Notes under the pieces: model-generated | What the model saw: only the letters and a program-made list of their open reading frames with translations | What the model was told of the DNA's origin: nothing | Database searches by the model: none | Position numbers and translations under genes: made by a program | Assembly: GCA_035652095.1 (NCBI GenBank) | Contig: DASREM010000016.1 | Span: 1 to 32,517, forward strand | Reading direction: 5' to 3' | From: DASREM01 sp035652095 | GTDB lineage: Bacteria > Acidobacteriota > Terriglobia > Terriglobales > Acidobacteriaceae | Length of the DNA stretch: 32,517 bases | Shown here: piece after piece, positions 8,461-16,759 of the stretch | Layout of the letters: every line of letters starts with the position of its first letter | Numbering within the stretch: the stretch's first letter is position 1

Positions 8461-9789
8461 TCAGGCGCTGGCTTTTTCTGAAAGCGACCCGCCCTCTTCT
8501 TCGCCCTTCGGCGTATCCAATTCCAGCTGTTCCTGTCCGCTCAGCACGCTTACTTTGCCGCGATAGCTCTTCAGGTGCTTGGCGGCGGTATCGAACGCAT
8601 CCTGCGCCTTGCTCAGGTTCTTGCCCACATTCTCGAATTGGTTCTGGAAGTGGTCAAAAGATTTTTGCGCCTTGGCCAGTTCCACCCGGCTCTTTTCGAA
8701 CCGGCTCGCTACCTCGTACCATTTGTGCACCAGTGCGATGGTTTGCAACGTCATCAGCAGGGTATTGGGAGAGACCGGGAACACGTGCTGCAGGTTGAGC
8801 CAGTCCGCCAGGTCGCGGTTCCGCACCGCCTCCAGGTACAGCGTTTCGCTTGGCAGATACATCAGCGCGATTTCCGTCGTCCCGTGCTCTGGCTGTATGT
8901 AAGCCCGGATTCGCTTCGCCTCGGCCCTCATCACCCGCACGAATTCGACTCTCGCAGCGTCTACCTCTTTTTCGTCGTTACTTTCGAACAGCGCCCGCAC
9001 CTGCTCGCGTGGGAACTTCGCGTCAATCGGCAGTCTTCTGTCCGGAAAGTGAATGACCGCATCCACTCTTCCTCCTCCCGGCAGTGTCGGCTGGATCTCG
9101 AACATGTGCGCAGGCAGGAAATCGGACAGCAGCCGTTCCAGCCCAGCTTCGCCGAACTTTCCTCGCAGATGCGGAAGTTTCAGCAGATTATTCAAATCGT
9201 TAATGGAATGCCCGATGGCGCCGACTTCGCGTAATTGTTCTTCGGCCGCCTTCAGGTGCTGCTGCACTTTTTCAAATTGCGCGAAGCCTTCTTTGATATT
9301 TTCGTCCAGCTTCTTTTGTACCTGGTCGGTGATGGCCAGCAACTTCTCGTCTACCCGGCCGCGAATCGACTCCAGTTTTTCCGCGGTCTGCCGGTTTAAG
9401 GTCTCAAATTCAACCTTGAGCTGCCCCGTGGTCAGTGCCAGCGCGTGCGTCAGCTCTCCGCGTACCTCCAGCAACCGCTCGGCTTGCTCCTTCCGGCCCA
9501 GGGTGAGTTGCTGTTCCACAGAACCCCGGATCTGGTTGAATCCGGTACTCAGTCGGTCGGTTACTTCTTGCCGTAGGTCCCCCTTGGTCCCCTCTAAGCG
9601 GCTGGCCATATCGGCAGTGGCCGCGCTGAACCTCTGGCAAAGTCCGTCATGTACCTTCGTTGTGGCTTCTAAAAGCACATTGTAATCAAGTATTTGCGAG
9701 GAAGATTTAATGTGCCGAAATAGCACAACCAGCCCGCACAAAAGGGCTGCGTTCAATAGCGCGACTACGGCCAACAGGTATGTCCCCAT
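8461..9789 (-). CDS. rmuC: DNA recombination protein RmuC
   Basis: A 442-residue RmuC-family protein, linked in E. coli to limiting inversions at short inverted repeats. Residues 4-26 form one N-terminal membrane span. About residues 40-200 form a long coiled coil, including several QVQKKLDENIKEG-like repeats. The RmuC nuclease-like core follows with GKFGEAGLERLL, VDAVIHF, LPIDAKFP and IALMYLPSETLY; the DAKFP lysine belongs to the PD-(D/E)XK-like active site proposed for the family. The C-terminus is a charged tail. It diverges from the CAP-domain gene across an 88-bp gap and ends 2 bp from the GDPD gene. Confidence 0.93.
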   Translation of the reverse strand: MGTYLLAVVALLNAALLCGLVVLFRHIKSSSQILDYNVLLEATTKVHDGLCQRFSAATADMASRLEGTKGDLRQEVTDRLSTGFNQIRGSVEQQLTLGRKEQAERLLEVRGELTHALALTTGQLKVEFETLNRQTAEKLESIRGRVDEKLLAITDQVQKKLDENIKEGFAQFEKVQQHLKAAEEQLREVGAIGHSINDLNNLLKLPHLRGKFGEAGLERLLSDFLPAHMFEIQPTLPGGGRVDAVIHFPDRRLPIDAKFPREQVRALFESNDEKEVDAARVEFVRVMRAEAKRIRAYIQPEHGTTEIALMYLPSETLYLEAVRNRDLADWLNLQHVFPVSPNTLLMTLQTIALVHKWYEVASRFEKSRVELAKAQKSFDHFQNQFENVGKNLSKAQDAFDTAAKHLKSYRGKVSVLSGQEQLELDTPKGEEEGGSLSEKASA

Positions 9790-9877
9790 AGTAAGGTGCT
9801 GCCTTGAATTCTAGAGTCTAGCGTGAGGGAAGCAAAGCGGAAGTTTTGCGCTGCACCTAAGTATCGGTGCATTTCCT

Positions 9878-10720
9878 ATGGATTGGGCCCTCATCGTTTC
9901 TTTCGCGCTGCTCTTAAAGTCCGGCGCACCGCCTGCGAAGCCTGCTTCGCAGGTGGCGAGTGCGCCGGCAACGTCCGCCAACTACCAGCCCTCTCCCGGT
10001 GAGGATTCCCAGGCCGAGCGACAGCTCCTCGACTTGGCCAACCAGGCCCGCGCCGCTGCCGGTGTTCCTCCCCTCAGCCCCGATGATGGTCTCGCCGCCG
10101 CCGCCTCTGCCCATAATCAGGCCATGGCTAACCAACAGCAGCTCTCTCATCAATTTCCGGGCGAGCCTTCCCTCGCGCAGCGCGTTGCCCAATCCTCCAA
10201 CCTGCATCTGGATCGCGCCGGAGAAAATGTTGCGGTTGCCGAAACCGTGGACGGTCTTCAAAACGTGCTCATGCACTCCCCGCCGCATCGCGAAAACCTG
10301 CTCAACCCCGAATACAACGTAGCCGGATTTTCTGTGATCCGTTTGGGAGAGCGTCTCTATGCGGTCCAGGACTTCGGTCATCAGCTACCCACGCTGCCGC
10401 CCGACGCCGCAACCGAGACCATCGCTGCCGGCTTTCAGCGCCTCAGAGATCAGGACCGTTTGCCCGCGCTGAGTCGCTCCGATGGCAGCCAAGCCCAGGC
10501 AATGGCCTGCGCTATGGCCAAGGCCGACGCCCTCAACACGCTGCCTCCGCAGTCCCATTACGTGCTTCGGTACACGACCATGGATCCCGGTCGCCTGCCG
10601 GCAGGGGCGGAAAAAGTGGTTGGGAATCGCGCTCTGCGCTCGTTCTCGGTGGGAAGTTGCTACGCCAGGACCGCTACCTATCCGAATGGAGTTTACTGGG
10701 TGGCCCTGCTGTTGGATTAG
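9878..10720 (+). CDS. Secreted CAP/SCP domain protein
   Basis: A 280-residue protein with a short hydrophobic N-terminus (WALIVSFALLL) that probably directs export, a low-complexity Ala/Pro linker, and a CAP (SCP/PR1-like) domain at about residues 45-170. Domain signatures are LLDLANQARAAAGVPPL, AASAHNQAMA with the conserved His, RAGENVAVAE and HSPPHRENLLNPEYNVAGFSV. The remaining 110 residues are not a recognised domain. Bacterial CAP proteins are extracellular with largely unknown activity. Codons 18-27 contain a strong inverted repeat (9929-9956). The stop codon overlaps the stop of the 84-residue orphan on the opposite strand by 4 bp. Confidence 0.88.
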   Translation: MDWALIVSFALLLKSGAPPAKPASQVASAPATSANYQPSPGEDSQAERQLLDLANQARAAAGVPPLSPDDGLAAAASAHNQAMANQQQLSHQFPGEPSLAQRVAQSSNLHLDRAGENVAVAETVDGLQNVLMHSPPHRENLLNPEYNVAGFSVIRLGERLYAVQDFGHQLPTLPPDAATETIAAGFQRLRDQDRLPALSRSDGSQAQAMACAMAKADALNTLPPQSHYVLRYTTMDPGRLPAGAEKVVGNRALRSFSVGSCYARTATYPNGVYWVALLLD

Positions 10721-10971
10721 ACGACCATCCGCCGCCGTTCCCCTGGACGGGGCACCGCGATTGGCCCGCACTCCTGTTTGAGCGTCTCCTTGATGTACTC
10801 CTCGCCCGCCTGCATCATTTGTTTCCACATGGCATAGGCGCGTCCGTTCTGATTAAAGAAGGCCACCGCCTCCTCCCGGTTCAGGCTCATTCCAGCTTCC
10901 TGGGCGAACTCTACCAGGTGCGCCAGCGTAATCTCCGCGGTGACTTTTTCCCGTTTCTTCTTCTCTGTCAT
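10717..10971 (-). CDS. Small hypothetical protein (84 residues)
   Basis: An 84-residue soluble, helix-rich protein that starts with a basic run (EKKKREK) and ends with a basic tail (PGERRRMVV). The middle (AGMSLNREEAVAFFNQNGRAYAMWKQMMQAGEEYI would be its span, residues about 26-60) looks like two or three amphipathic helices. I do not recognise the family. The ATG at 10971 is preceded by a purine-rich GGGTGAGAG stretch. It is convergent with the CAP-domain gene, and the two stop codons overlap by 4 bp. Confidence rests on the natural-looking composition, the plausible start and the tight fit to its neighbour. Confidence 0.65.
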   Translation of the reverse strand: MTEKKKREKVTAEITLAHLVEFAQEAGMSLNREEAVAFFNQNGRAYAMWKQMMQAGEEYIKETLKQECGPIAVPRPGERRRMVV

Positions 10972-11411
10972 GGCGATCTCTCACCCCAATCGATGACCCT
11001 AGAGTAGCGTTTTGCATCACTACCCCGATGTGCGGAGTGTCACGCCCGATTGTGACATTCATCACAACCCGCAATGATCCCGGATTCGCCGTTCCTGAGT
11101 GGTCCTTGGTGGTTGATGGTTTCTTCCCCTCGGGGGTTCGTCTTCCTTAGTGATACTTGGTGTCCTTGGTGGTTAATGTTTTTGTTCTCCTCTGTGAGCC
11201 CACGGCGGTCCCTTGGTCTTCCTTCGTGATCCTTCGTGTCCTTGGTGGTTGATGTTCTTTTCCCTTCTTTAGGATCCTTAGTGGTTGATGTTTCTTTCTC
11301 CTCTGTGACCCTCTGTGCCCTCCGTAGTTCGTTCTTCTGGCCTGCCGTCCCCGGATGGTCAGTTGCTCTCGGTGTGCTACCCTTCATTCAGCCACCCGTC
11401 CTCGCTTCGCC
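10972..11411. repeat. Intergenic cluster of CTTCGTG/CCTTGGTGGT repeats
   Basis: This 440-bp gap before the DUF72 gene has no credible gene. From about 11097 to 11336 it holds at least four related blocks: 11097-11125, 11143-11199, 11217-11262 and 11272-11336. Each is built from CCTTGGTGGTTGATG-like text, usually with CTTCGTG or CTCTGTG elements and a pyrimidine-rich TTTCTTCTCC segment. A minus-strand open frame across it exists only because the repeat is free of stops. Related single copies occur at 26139-26174, 30199-30237 and 30311-30350. Confidence 0.8.
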
Positions 11412-12353
11412 ATGGAAGCCTCCCCACAAATTCGTTTCGGCCCTGCCGGGTGGTCTTACAAAGACTGGGACGGCGTTTTCTATCCCCCCGGCATGCAGCG
11501 CCGTAAGGAGCATCCCCTCGAGTACCTCTCCCGTTGCTTCGACATGGTCGAAATCAACACCTCGTTTTACGGTCACATCCGTCCCGAGCTGGCCAAAATC
11601 TGGGGACGCAAGGTCTCCGCCAATCCCGAGTTCCGCTTCACCGCCAAGCTGCACCGCTCTTTTACCCACTCCCCGATCGCCGTCATGGAGCCCACCTCCG
11701 CCGCCACCATTCGCCCCAATGAACAAGACGAACGCCTCGCGCGTGAGGGCCTCGATGCCCTGGCCCAGACCGGCAAGTTCGGGGCCCTCCTGATTCAGTT
11801 CCCCGCTTCCTTCAAGAACACTAGCTTGAACCGCGAGTACATCGAGACCCTGATCCGCCAATTCATCGAATATCCGCGCGTGATTGAAGTGCGTCATTCG
11901 ACCTGGGACAACGCCGACACCATCCGCTATTTCGAACAGAAAAATGTTTCTTTCTGCAACATCGATCAGCCGCAAATCGGCTATTCGCTGGCTCCCACGG
12001 AACACGTCACCTCTCCCGTCGGCTACGTCCGCCTCCACGGACGAAATTACGATCAGTGGTTCGAATCCGACAGCCGCAACGATCGCTATAACTATCTCTA
12101 CGCGGAGTCTGAACTGCAGGGCTGGAAGGAAAAAATTGGGCGCATTGCGGGCAAAGCCGAGGTGACCTACGTCGTCACCAACAATCACTTTGAGGCCAAG
12201 GCGGCGGTGAACGCACTTCAACTGAAACACATGGTTACGGGACGGAAGGGAAGGGCTACTACGACGCTCATGCAACGCTATCCCGAACTCAAGCAGATCG
12301 CCGAAGTGCTGCCCGACAATTCTTCCAACGCCGATTTACCCCTGCTGGCTTGA
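11412..12353 (+). CDS. DUF72 family protein
   Basis: A 313-residue cytosolic protein of the DUF72 (YecE-like) family, which has a TIM-barrel fold and no settled biochemical role. Signatures are FGPAGWSYKDWDGVFYPP at the N-terminus, MVEINTSFYG, FRFTAKLHRSFTH, GALLIQFPASF, VIEVRHSTW and YVRLHGRN, then YVVTNNHFEAKAAVNALQL near the C-terminus. The ATG at 11412 is chosen because the domain begins a few residues later; the in-frame extension upstream runs into the repeat cluster. Its last 18 bp overlap the 3' end of the convergent SET gene. Confidence 0.9.
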   Translation: MEASPQIRFGPAGWSYKDWDGVFYPPGMQRRKEHPLEYLSRCFDMVEINTSFYGHIRPELAKIWGRKVSANPEFRFTAKLHRSFTHSPIAVMEPTSAATIRPNEQDERLAREGLDALAQTGKFGALLIQFPASFKNTSLNREYIETLIRQFIEYPRVIEVRHSTWDNADTIRYFEQKNVSFCNIDQPQIGYSLAPTEHVTSPVGYVRLHGRNYDQWFESDSRNDRYNYLYAESELQGWKEKIGRIAGKAEVTYVVTNNHFEAKAAVNALQLKHMVTGRKGRATTTLMQRYPELKQIAEVLPDNSSNADLPLLA

Positions 12354-12821
12354 TTTCCCGCGCGACCGCTTCTTCTTTGCTTCGCTTTTTTTCCGCGCCT
12401 CGCGTCGCTTCTTCTTCGCCAGCTCCTCCACGGTGTATAGGCTCCCGCGGCAATTCTTCGCTCCGCAGTGGCAGGGCGCATCGTCATCGCCGTCATAGAG
12501 GTTGTAATCGTAGGTAAGTTCTTCGCCGGCTTTTATGTCGCGTAACGCGTACACATAAATGCGCCCCCGGATTTCGTCGATTTCGCAGTTCGGATCGCAG
12601 GAATGATTGATAAATGCCGCGATTCCGGTGCCATCGATTACCAGCTTGCTGTGAGTCAGCCCGAAAAGATAGGTTTCCGGCTTGCCGTCGTAGAGCGCGT
12701 CCGCCTGCTTCACCGTGATCCGCGGCCCGGTGTATTCGATGATCCTGGTTTTTCGGCGGATCGGGCGTTTGGTATAGCAACCGTACACATGTATTTTCGA
12801 GGCGCGAATGACGAGGTCCAT
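12336..12821 (-). CDS. SET-domain protein-lysine methyltransferase-like protein
   Basis: A 161-residue protein that is almost only a SET domain. Visible signatures are the opening KIHVYGCYTKRPI with RIIEYTG (residues 27-32), FINHSCDPNCE (Asn72-His73, SAM-binding knot), IKAGEELTYDYN (Tyr104 region) and a post-SET motif, CHCGAKNC. Cys75, Cys117, Cys119 and Cys124 would form the zinc site. SET enzymes move methyl from SAM to protein lysines; bacterial members are less common and often thought to come from eukaryotes. Residues 134-157 form a very basic tail (EELAKKKRREARKK and onward) that could bind nucleic acid. The frame is open far upstream, but the ATG at 12821 fits the domain edge. It diverges from the cyclodeaminase-like gene across 87 bp. 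The substrate is unknown. Confidence 0.88.
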   Translation of the reverse strand: MDLVIRASKIHVYGCYTKRPIRRKTRIIEYTGPRITVKQADALYDGKPETYLFGLTHSKLVIDGTGIAAFINHSCDPNCEIDEIRGRIYVYALRDIKAGEELTYDYNLYDGDDDAPCHCGAKNCRGSLYTVEELAKKKRREARKKSEAKKKRSRGKSSQQG

Positions 12822-12908
12822 GGTTTCGAGTTGATTAGAGTAGCAGACCCGCGCTGATGCCGCGACATCCTCTGGACTCCGTCGCTGCAATTCTGAATAC
12901 TCGTTCAC

Positions 12909-13844
12909 ATGCACACACTCACCGAATCCCAGGTCGCTGATCTTCTCGATCCAGAGCAACTGGTGTTCGCACTGGAAACCGCTTTTCGTGACCGGTATCC
13001 CTCCGTCCTCCTGCCCGAGCGCTCGCACCTCAACACCGCAGACGGCGTGTTTCTCACCATGTCCTGCTACGATCCGCTCCAGACCTCGCTTGGCATCAAA
13101 CTGGTCGCGGTCTGCGAAAATTCCGACCCAGCCGTCCAGGCCACCTATCTCCTTCTTGATCCCCGCACCGCAACTATTCAGGCCACTCTTCCCGCCAATG
13201 ACCTCACCGCGATCCGTACCGCCGCCACTTCCGCCCTTGCCACTCGCTATCTGGCTCGCGGGAACGCCGCCACTCTGGCACTCTTCGGTACCGGACGCGA
13301 GGCCCGCGCCCACCTCAACGTTTTCACTCGTCTTTTCAGTTATCAAAGCATCCTGGTTTGCGGCCACACTCCGGCCAAGTCTGAGGCGTTTGCCGCCGAA
13401 TTTGCGCCCTCGCTTCCCATTCGGGCGGCTAACGCGCAAACCTGCGCCTCTCAAGCCGACATCATTTGCGCCTGCACCAACTCGCCAGTGCCGCTCTTTG
13501 ACGGCAAACTGCTGCGTCCTGGAACTCATCTCAACTTGGTAGGCTCATTCCAGCCGCAGGTGAGGGAAGTTGACAGCCTGGCCATCGCCCGCGCATGGGT
13601 TTACGTAGATACCTACAGCGCCGCCCTCGCCGAAGCAGGCGATATACTGGTTCCAATAGGAGAAGGCGCCATCGCTCGCGAGCACATCGTTTCGGATCTG
13701 CACGAACTCCTCAGCCGCAAGCGTCCTGCCCGCACCACCCCGGACCAAATCACGATCTTCAAAAGCGTCGGCTGTGCCCTGGAAGACTTGGTTGCCGCGG
13801 AACTGGTCAAACGGGCTGCACGCAAGCTCGATCGCCCGATATGA
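12909..13844 (+). CDS. Ornithine cyclodeaminase/mu-crystallin family protein
   Basis: A 311-residue member of the ornithine cyclodeaminase/mu-crystallin family. Members are NAD(P)-dependent enzymes that cyclise ornithine, or reduce or oxidise other imino and amino acids. Family signatures are ANDLTAIRTAATSALATRYLAR, the Rossmann GTGREARAHL loop, ICACTNSPVPLF, LNLVGSFQPQVREVD, VYVDTYSAALAEAGD and a C-terminal ITIFKSVGCALEDLVAAELV. The motif set is complete, so it should be active, but substrate (ornithine, proline imines, alanine) is open. Its stop overlaps the ATG of the TPR gene (ATGA at 13841), so it heads a coupled three-gene unit with the TPR protein and the CLC transporter. Confidence 0.9.
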   Translation: MHTLTESQVADLLDPEQLVFALETAFRDRYPSVLLPERSHLNTADGVFLTMSCYDPLQTSLGIKLVAVCENSDPAVQATYLLLDPRTATIQATLPANDLTAIRTAATSALATRYLARGNAATLALFGTGREARAHLNVFTRLFSYQSILVCGHTPAKSEAFAAEFAPSLPIRAANAQTCASQADIICACTNSPVPLFDGKLLRPGTHLNLVGSFQPQVREVDSLAIARAWVYVDTYSAALAEAGDILVPIGEGAIAREHIVSDLHELLSRKRPARTTPDQITIFKSVGCALEDLVAAELVKRAARKLDRPI

Positions 13845-14995
13845 ATTGGTCGCGCGCCAACAGCTTCGTTCAAAAACCCCCGGCCGTGCTGCTGATCCTC
13901 TCGCTCGCTGCCGTACTGGGCTTCATCGTTGTCGGCCGCCTGGTGCGTGCTTTTGATTCCCGCCAGCGCACCATCGCCGCCGACATGTATCACCGCGGCC
14001 TCACGGACCGCAGGAATCGCGATCTCAAACTTGCCGCCAATCATTTCCGCGCCGCCCTCTCCTTCGATCGGAATAACTTCGCTTACCAGCTCAATCTCGC
14101 TGAATCGCTCGCCGCTCTCGGCAAGGACCATGACGACCAGGCCCGCACCTATTTTCTGAATCTCTGGGACCGCGCCCCGCAGAATGGCCAGGTCAATCTT
14201 GAACTCGCCCGCCTTGCCGCCCATGACAACCAACTCGACGAAGCTCTTCGCTACTACCACAACGCGATTTACGGAATATGGGACGACCCTTCTGGCGCGA
14301 GCCGCCGCCAAACCCGTCTGGAACTGGTGGACTTCCTGCTCGCTCACAACGAGAATGCCCAAGCCAAGGCCGAACTGATCGCGTCCGCGGCCGGTCTTCC
14401 TCCCGACCCCGCGCCCCACTCCCACATTGCCGAGCGTCTGCTGCGCGCAAACGACTACAACGATGCCCTCGGCCAATACCGCGCCGTCCTCGAGCTCGAT
14501 CACAAAAATGCCGATGCCATGCGCGGCGCTGGCCAGGCGGCTTTTCTCCTCGGCGACTTCCGTACGGCTCAGCGTTATCTCCAGCAAGCCAGGGAACATG
14601 GTGTGCACGATGACGCCGCCGGCCAAATGCTTCAGACCGCGGACCTCGTTCTTCGGAATGATCCCTTCCGCCGCAGGCTCTCCGACAAGGAACGTCGCCA
14701 GCGCATTCTGACCGCCTTCTCCCGCGCCGGCCAGCGCCTTCAGGATTGTGCTCAGCAAAAAGGAGAAGACCTGGATACCTCCGGCACGCCGCTGCAATCC
14801 CTCCATAGCCAATGGACACAGCTCAAACCCGGCGTGGCTCGTGCCTATGATTCGGGACACTCCGATATTGCCGAGACCGCCATGGACCTCGTCTTTCAGA
14901 TCGAACAGCAAACCGCTCGCGACTGTGGCCCGCCCACTGGTTTGGACCAGGCCCTGCTTCTGATCGCAAATAACCGCGATGGTGCCGACCGGTGA
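13841..14995 (+). CDS. Membrane-anchored TPR protein
   Basis: A 384-residue protein with one N-terminal membrane span at about residues 11-33 (VLLILSLAAVLGFIVVG) followed by tetratricopeptide-like helical pairs. Clear units are AANHFRAALSFDRNNFAYQLNLAESLAAL, NLELARLAAHDNQLDEALRYYHNAI and ALGQYRAVLELDHKNADAMRGAG, then a region of helices without clear repeats. The likely topology is N-terminus inside and repeats in the periplasm, acting as a protein-binding scaffold. The start ATG overlaps the upstream stop (ATGA) and its stop overlaps the GTG start of the CLC gene (GTGA), so translation of the three genes is probably coupled. Partner and function are unknown. Confidence 0.85.
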   Translation: MNWSRANSFVQKPPAVLLILSLAAVLGFIVVGRLVRAFDSRQRTIAADMYHRGLTDRRNRDLKLAANHFRAALSFDRNNFAYQLNLAESLAALGKDHDDQARTYFLNLWDRAPQNGQVNLELARLAAHDNQLDEALRYYHNAIYGIWDDPSGASRRQTRLELVDFLLAHNENAQAKAELIASAAGLPPDPAPHSHIAERLLRANDYNDALGQYRAVLELDHKNADAMRGAGQAAFLLGDFRTAQRYLQQAREHGVHDDAAGQMLQTADLVLRNDPFRRRLSDKERRQRILTAFSRAGQRLQDCAQQKGEDLDTSGTPLQSLHSQWTQLKPGVARAYDSGHSDIAETAMDLVFQIEQQTARDCGPPTGLDQALLLIANNRDGADR

Positions 14996-16746
14996 GTTCC
15001 ATCGTCAGGTCCGATTCGCCCTCCCCCAGCGCCCTCCCGTCGCCTCGACGTTCTTTCATACGGCTCGCATTTCGCGAAGACCGCTTCTTCCTCGTCCTCG
15101 CCGTCTTCATTGGCGTGTTCGCCGGACTCGGCGTGGTGTCCTTCCGCCTTGCCATTGACTGGTGTCGCCTTACCCTGCTCGGCCCCGGCGTGACCCCTCA
15201 CAACTTCCGGCTCATCACCACTCCGCTCCTGGTCAGCGTCCTCGTCGCCTTCCTGGTCATGAAATTTTTTCCCACTGTTCGAGGCAGCGGTGTCAACCAG
15301 ACCAAGGCCGCGCTCTACATCTACAACGGCTACATTCCCTTTCGCACCGGCATCGGAAAATTCATCTGCTCGGCTTTGGCGATTGGCTCCGGCCACTCCT
15401 TAGGTCCCGAAGATCCATCCTTGCAGATCGGCGCTAGCCTCGCCTCCGTCCTCGGACGCTATCTCAAGCTCTCGCGCGACAACCTCCGCTTGCTCGCGCC
15501 GGTCGGCGCAGCCGCCGGCCTCGCCGCCGCCTTCAACGCCCCCATTTCGGCGGTCCTGTTTGTCATTGAAGAAGTGATCGGGCGCTGGAGCGCTGGGATC
15601 CTCGGCTCCGTCGTCTTATCCGCCATCTCCAGCGTGGTTGTTGTGCGCTGGTTTCTGGGTTCGGAACCGCTCTTCCGCATCCCCGCTGTCGCCTTGATTC
15701 AGCCCCGGGAGTTGCTCGCGTACGCCGCACTGGGACTGATCGGCGGTCTCGCTGCCATCATCTTCGCCAAGATGATAGGCGCGCTCCGCCCTCGCCTGAA
15801 AGCCATGCCACGCTGGACCCAGTTCTTTCAGCCTGCGCTCGCAGGACTGCTGGTCGGCCTCATCGGCTATCTCGGAGCGCCTCAGGTCATGGGCGCGGGC
15901 TACGACTCCATTGACCAGGCCATGCACAACCAGTTCACTTGGCAAATGCTCGCGCTTCTGGCCGGGCTGAAAATTGTCGCCACCACCGCCTCGTTTGTCA
16001 GTGGTACTCCCGGCGGAATGTTCGCTCCTACACTGTTTATCGGGGCCATGCTGGGCGGCGCTGTGGGCGGCGTCGAGCACATCTTCTTTCCCACTCTGAG
16101 CGGCTCGGTTGCAACTTATGCCCTGGTCGGCATGGGCGTGCTGTTTGCAGGGTTCCTGCGCGCCCCTATGACTTCTGTCTTTATGGTGCTCGAGGTAAGC
16201 GGCAACTACTCCATCATTCTCCCGGTCATCGTCGCCAACACCATCGCCTACGTCATCTCGCGCAGCCTTCAACCCACCCCGATCTTCGACCTGCTTACTA
16301 GGCAAGACGGTCTGGATTTGCCTTCTCTGGAAGAACAACGCGAAGAAAGCATTCTGCGCGTCGAGGACGCCATGCAGGTTGCTCCCACTCCGGTGCTCGA
16401 TGCGGCCGAAACCGTCTCCGAAGCGTCGGCTCGCGTCCAGCAGTCCGCCGCCGATCTCTTCCTGGTTCGCCTTCGTCCCAGCGGATGGACCAACGTCAGC
16501 GCCGACCTGCTGTCGCGCCTGAAAAGCGAGGGCAAGGGCGAGATGACGCTCGGCTCAGCCCTTCCCACTACTCGACTGCCCTATCTTCATCCCGATCTCC
16601 CGCTCGAGATGGCCTTGCGCTATGTCTACCATTCGCAGGTGGTACCCGTCGTCAGCCGCGCCGACTACGGCAAGTTGGAAGGCGTGATCTCCAGGGAAGC
16701 TGTCCTCAGCAAATACACCGTGGTGAGCCGCCACACGGACGCCTAA
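14992..16746 (+). CDS. CLC-family chloride transporter with C-terminal CBS pair
   Basis: A 584-residue inner-membrane CLC protein with about 10-12 hydrophobic segments. Selectivity-filter motifs are RGSGVNQ (residues 97-103), GPEDP (138-142, in place of the usual GxEGP) and GMFAP (342-346). Gating Glu140 and the internal Glu-Glu at 193-194 (VLFVIEEV) are both kept; in family members that keep both, Cl-/H+ exchange is the usual mode. Residues about 450-580 look like a degenerate pair of CBS domains (VEDAMQVAPTPVLDAAETV; LPLEMALRYVYHSQVVPVV), which may bind nucleotides. The start is GTG at 14992, overlapping the TPR stop. A triple palindrome follows the gene. Confidence 0.92.
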   Translation: MSSIVRSDSPSPSALPSPRRSFIRLAFREDRFFLVLAVFIGVFAGLGVVSFRLAIDWCRLTLLGPGVTPHNFRLITTPLLVSVLVAFLVMKFFPTVRGSGVNQTKAALYIYNGYIPFRTGIGKFICSALAIGSGHSLGPEDPSLQIGASLASVLGRYLKLSRDNLRLLAPVGAAAGLAAAFNAPISAVLFVIEEVIGRWSAGILGSVVLSAISSVVVVRWFLGSEPLFRIPAVALIQPRELLAYAALGLIGGLAAIIFAKMIGALRPRLKAMPRWTQFFQPALAGLLVGLIGYLGAPQVMGAGYDSIDQAMHNQFTWQMLALLAGLKIVATTASFVSGTPGGMFAPTLFIGAMLGGAVGGVEHIFFPTLSGSVATYALVGMGVLFAGFLRAPMTSVFMVLEVSGNYSIILPVIVANTIAYVISRSLQPTPIFDLLTRQDGLDLPSLEEQREESILRVEDAMQVAPTPVLDAAETVSEASARVQQSAADLFLVRLRPSGWTNVSADLLSRLKSEGKGEMTLGSALPTTRLPYLHPDLPLEMALRYVYHSQVVPVVSRADYGKLEGVISREAVLSKYTVVSRHTDA

Positions 16747-16759
16747 GAGGTTTCTGGGT

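Noticed and set aside
11040..11387. Minus-strand frame of 115 codons rich in TTKDTKDHEG-like text
   Set aside because: It is a translation of the CTTCGTG/CCTTGGTGGT repeats, which happen to lack stops; similar text appears in frames over the single copies.
12822..13529. N-terminal extension of the SET frame
   Set aside because: It runs antisense through the cyclodeaminase-like gene; the SET domain begins right after the ATG at 12821.
13613..14911. Minus-strand frame of 432 codons opposite the cyclodeaminase and TPR genes
   Set aside because: Antisense shadow of two well-supported genes in GC-rich DNA; no recognisable domain.
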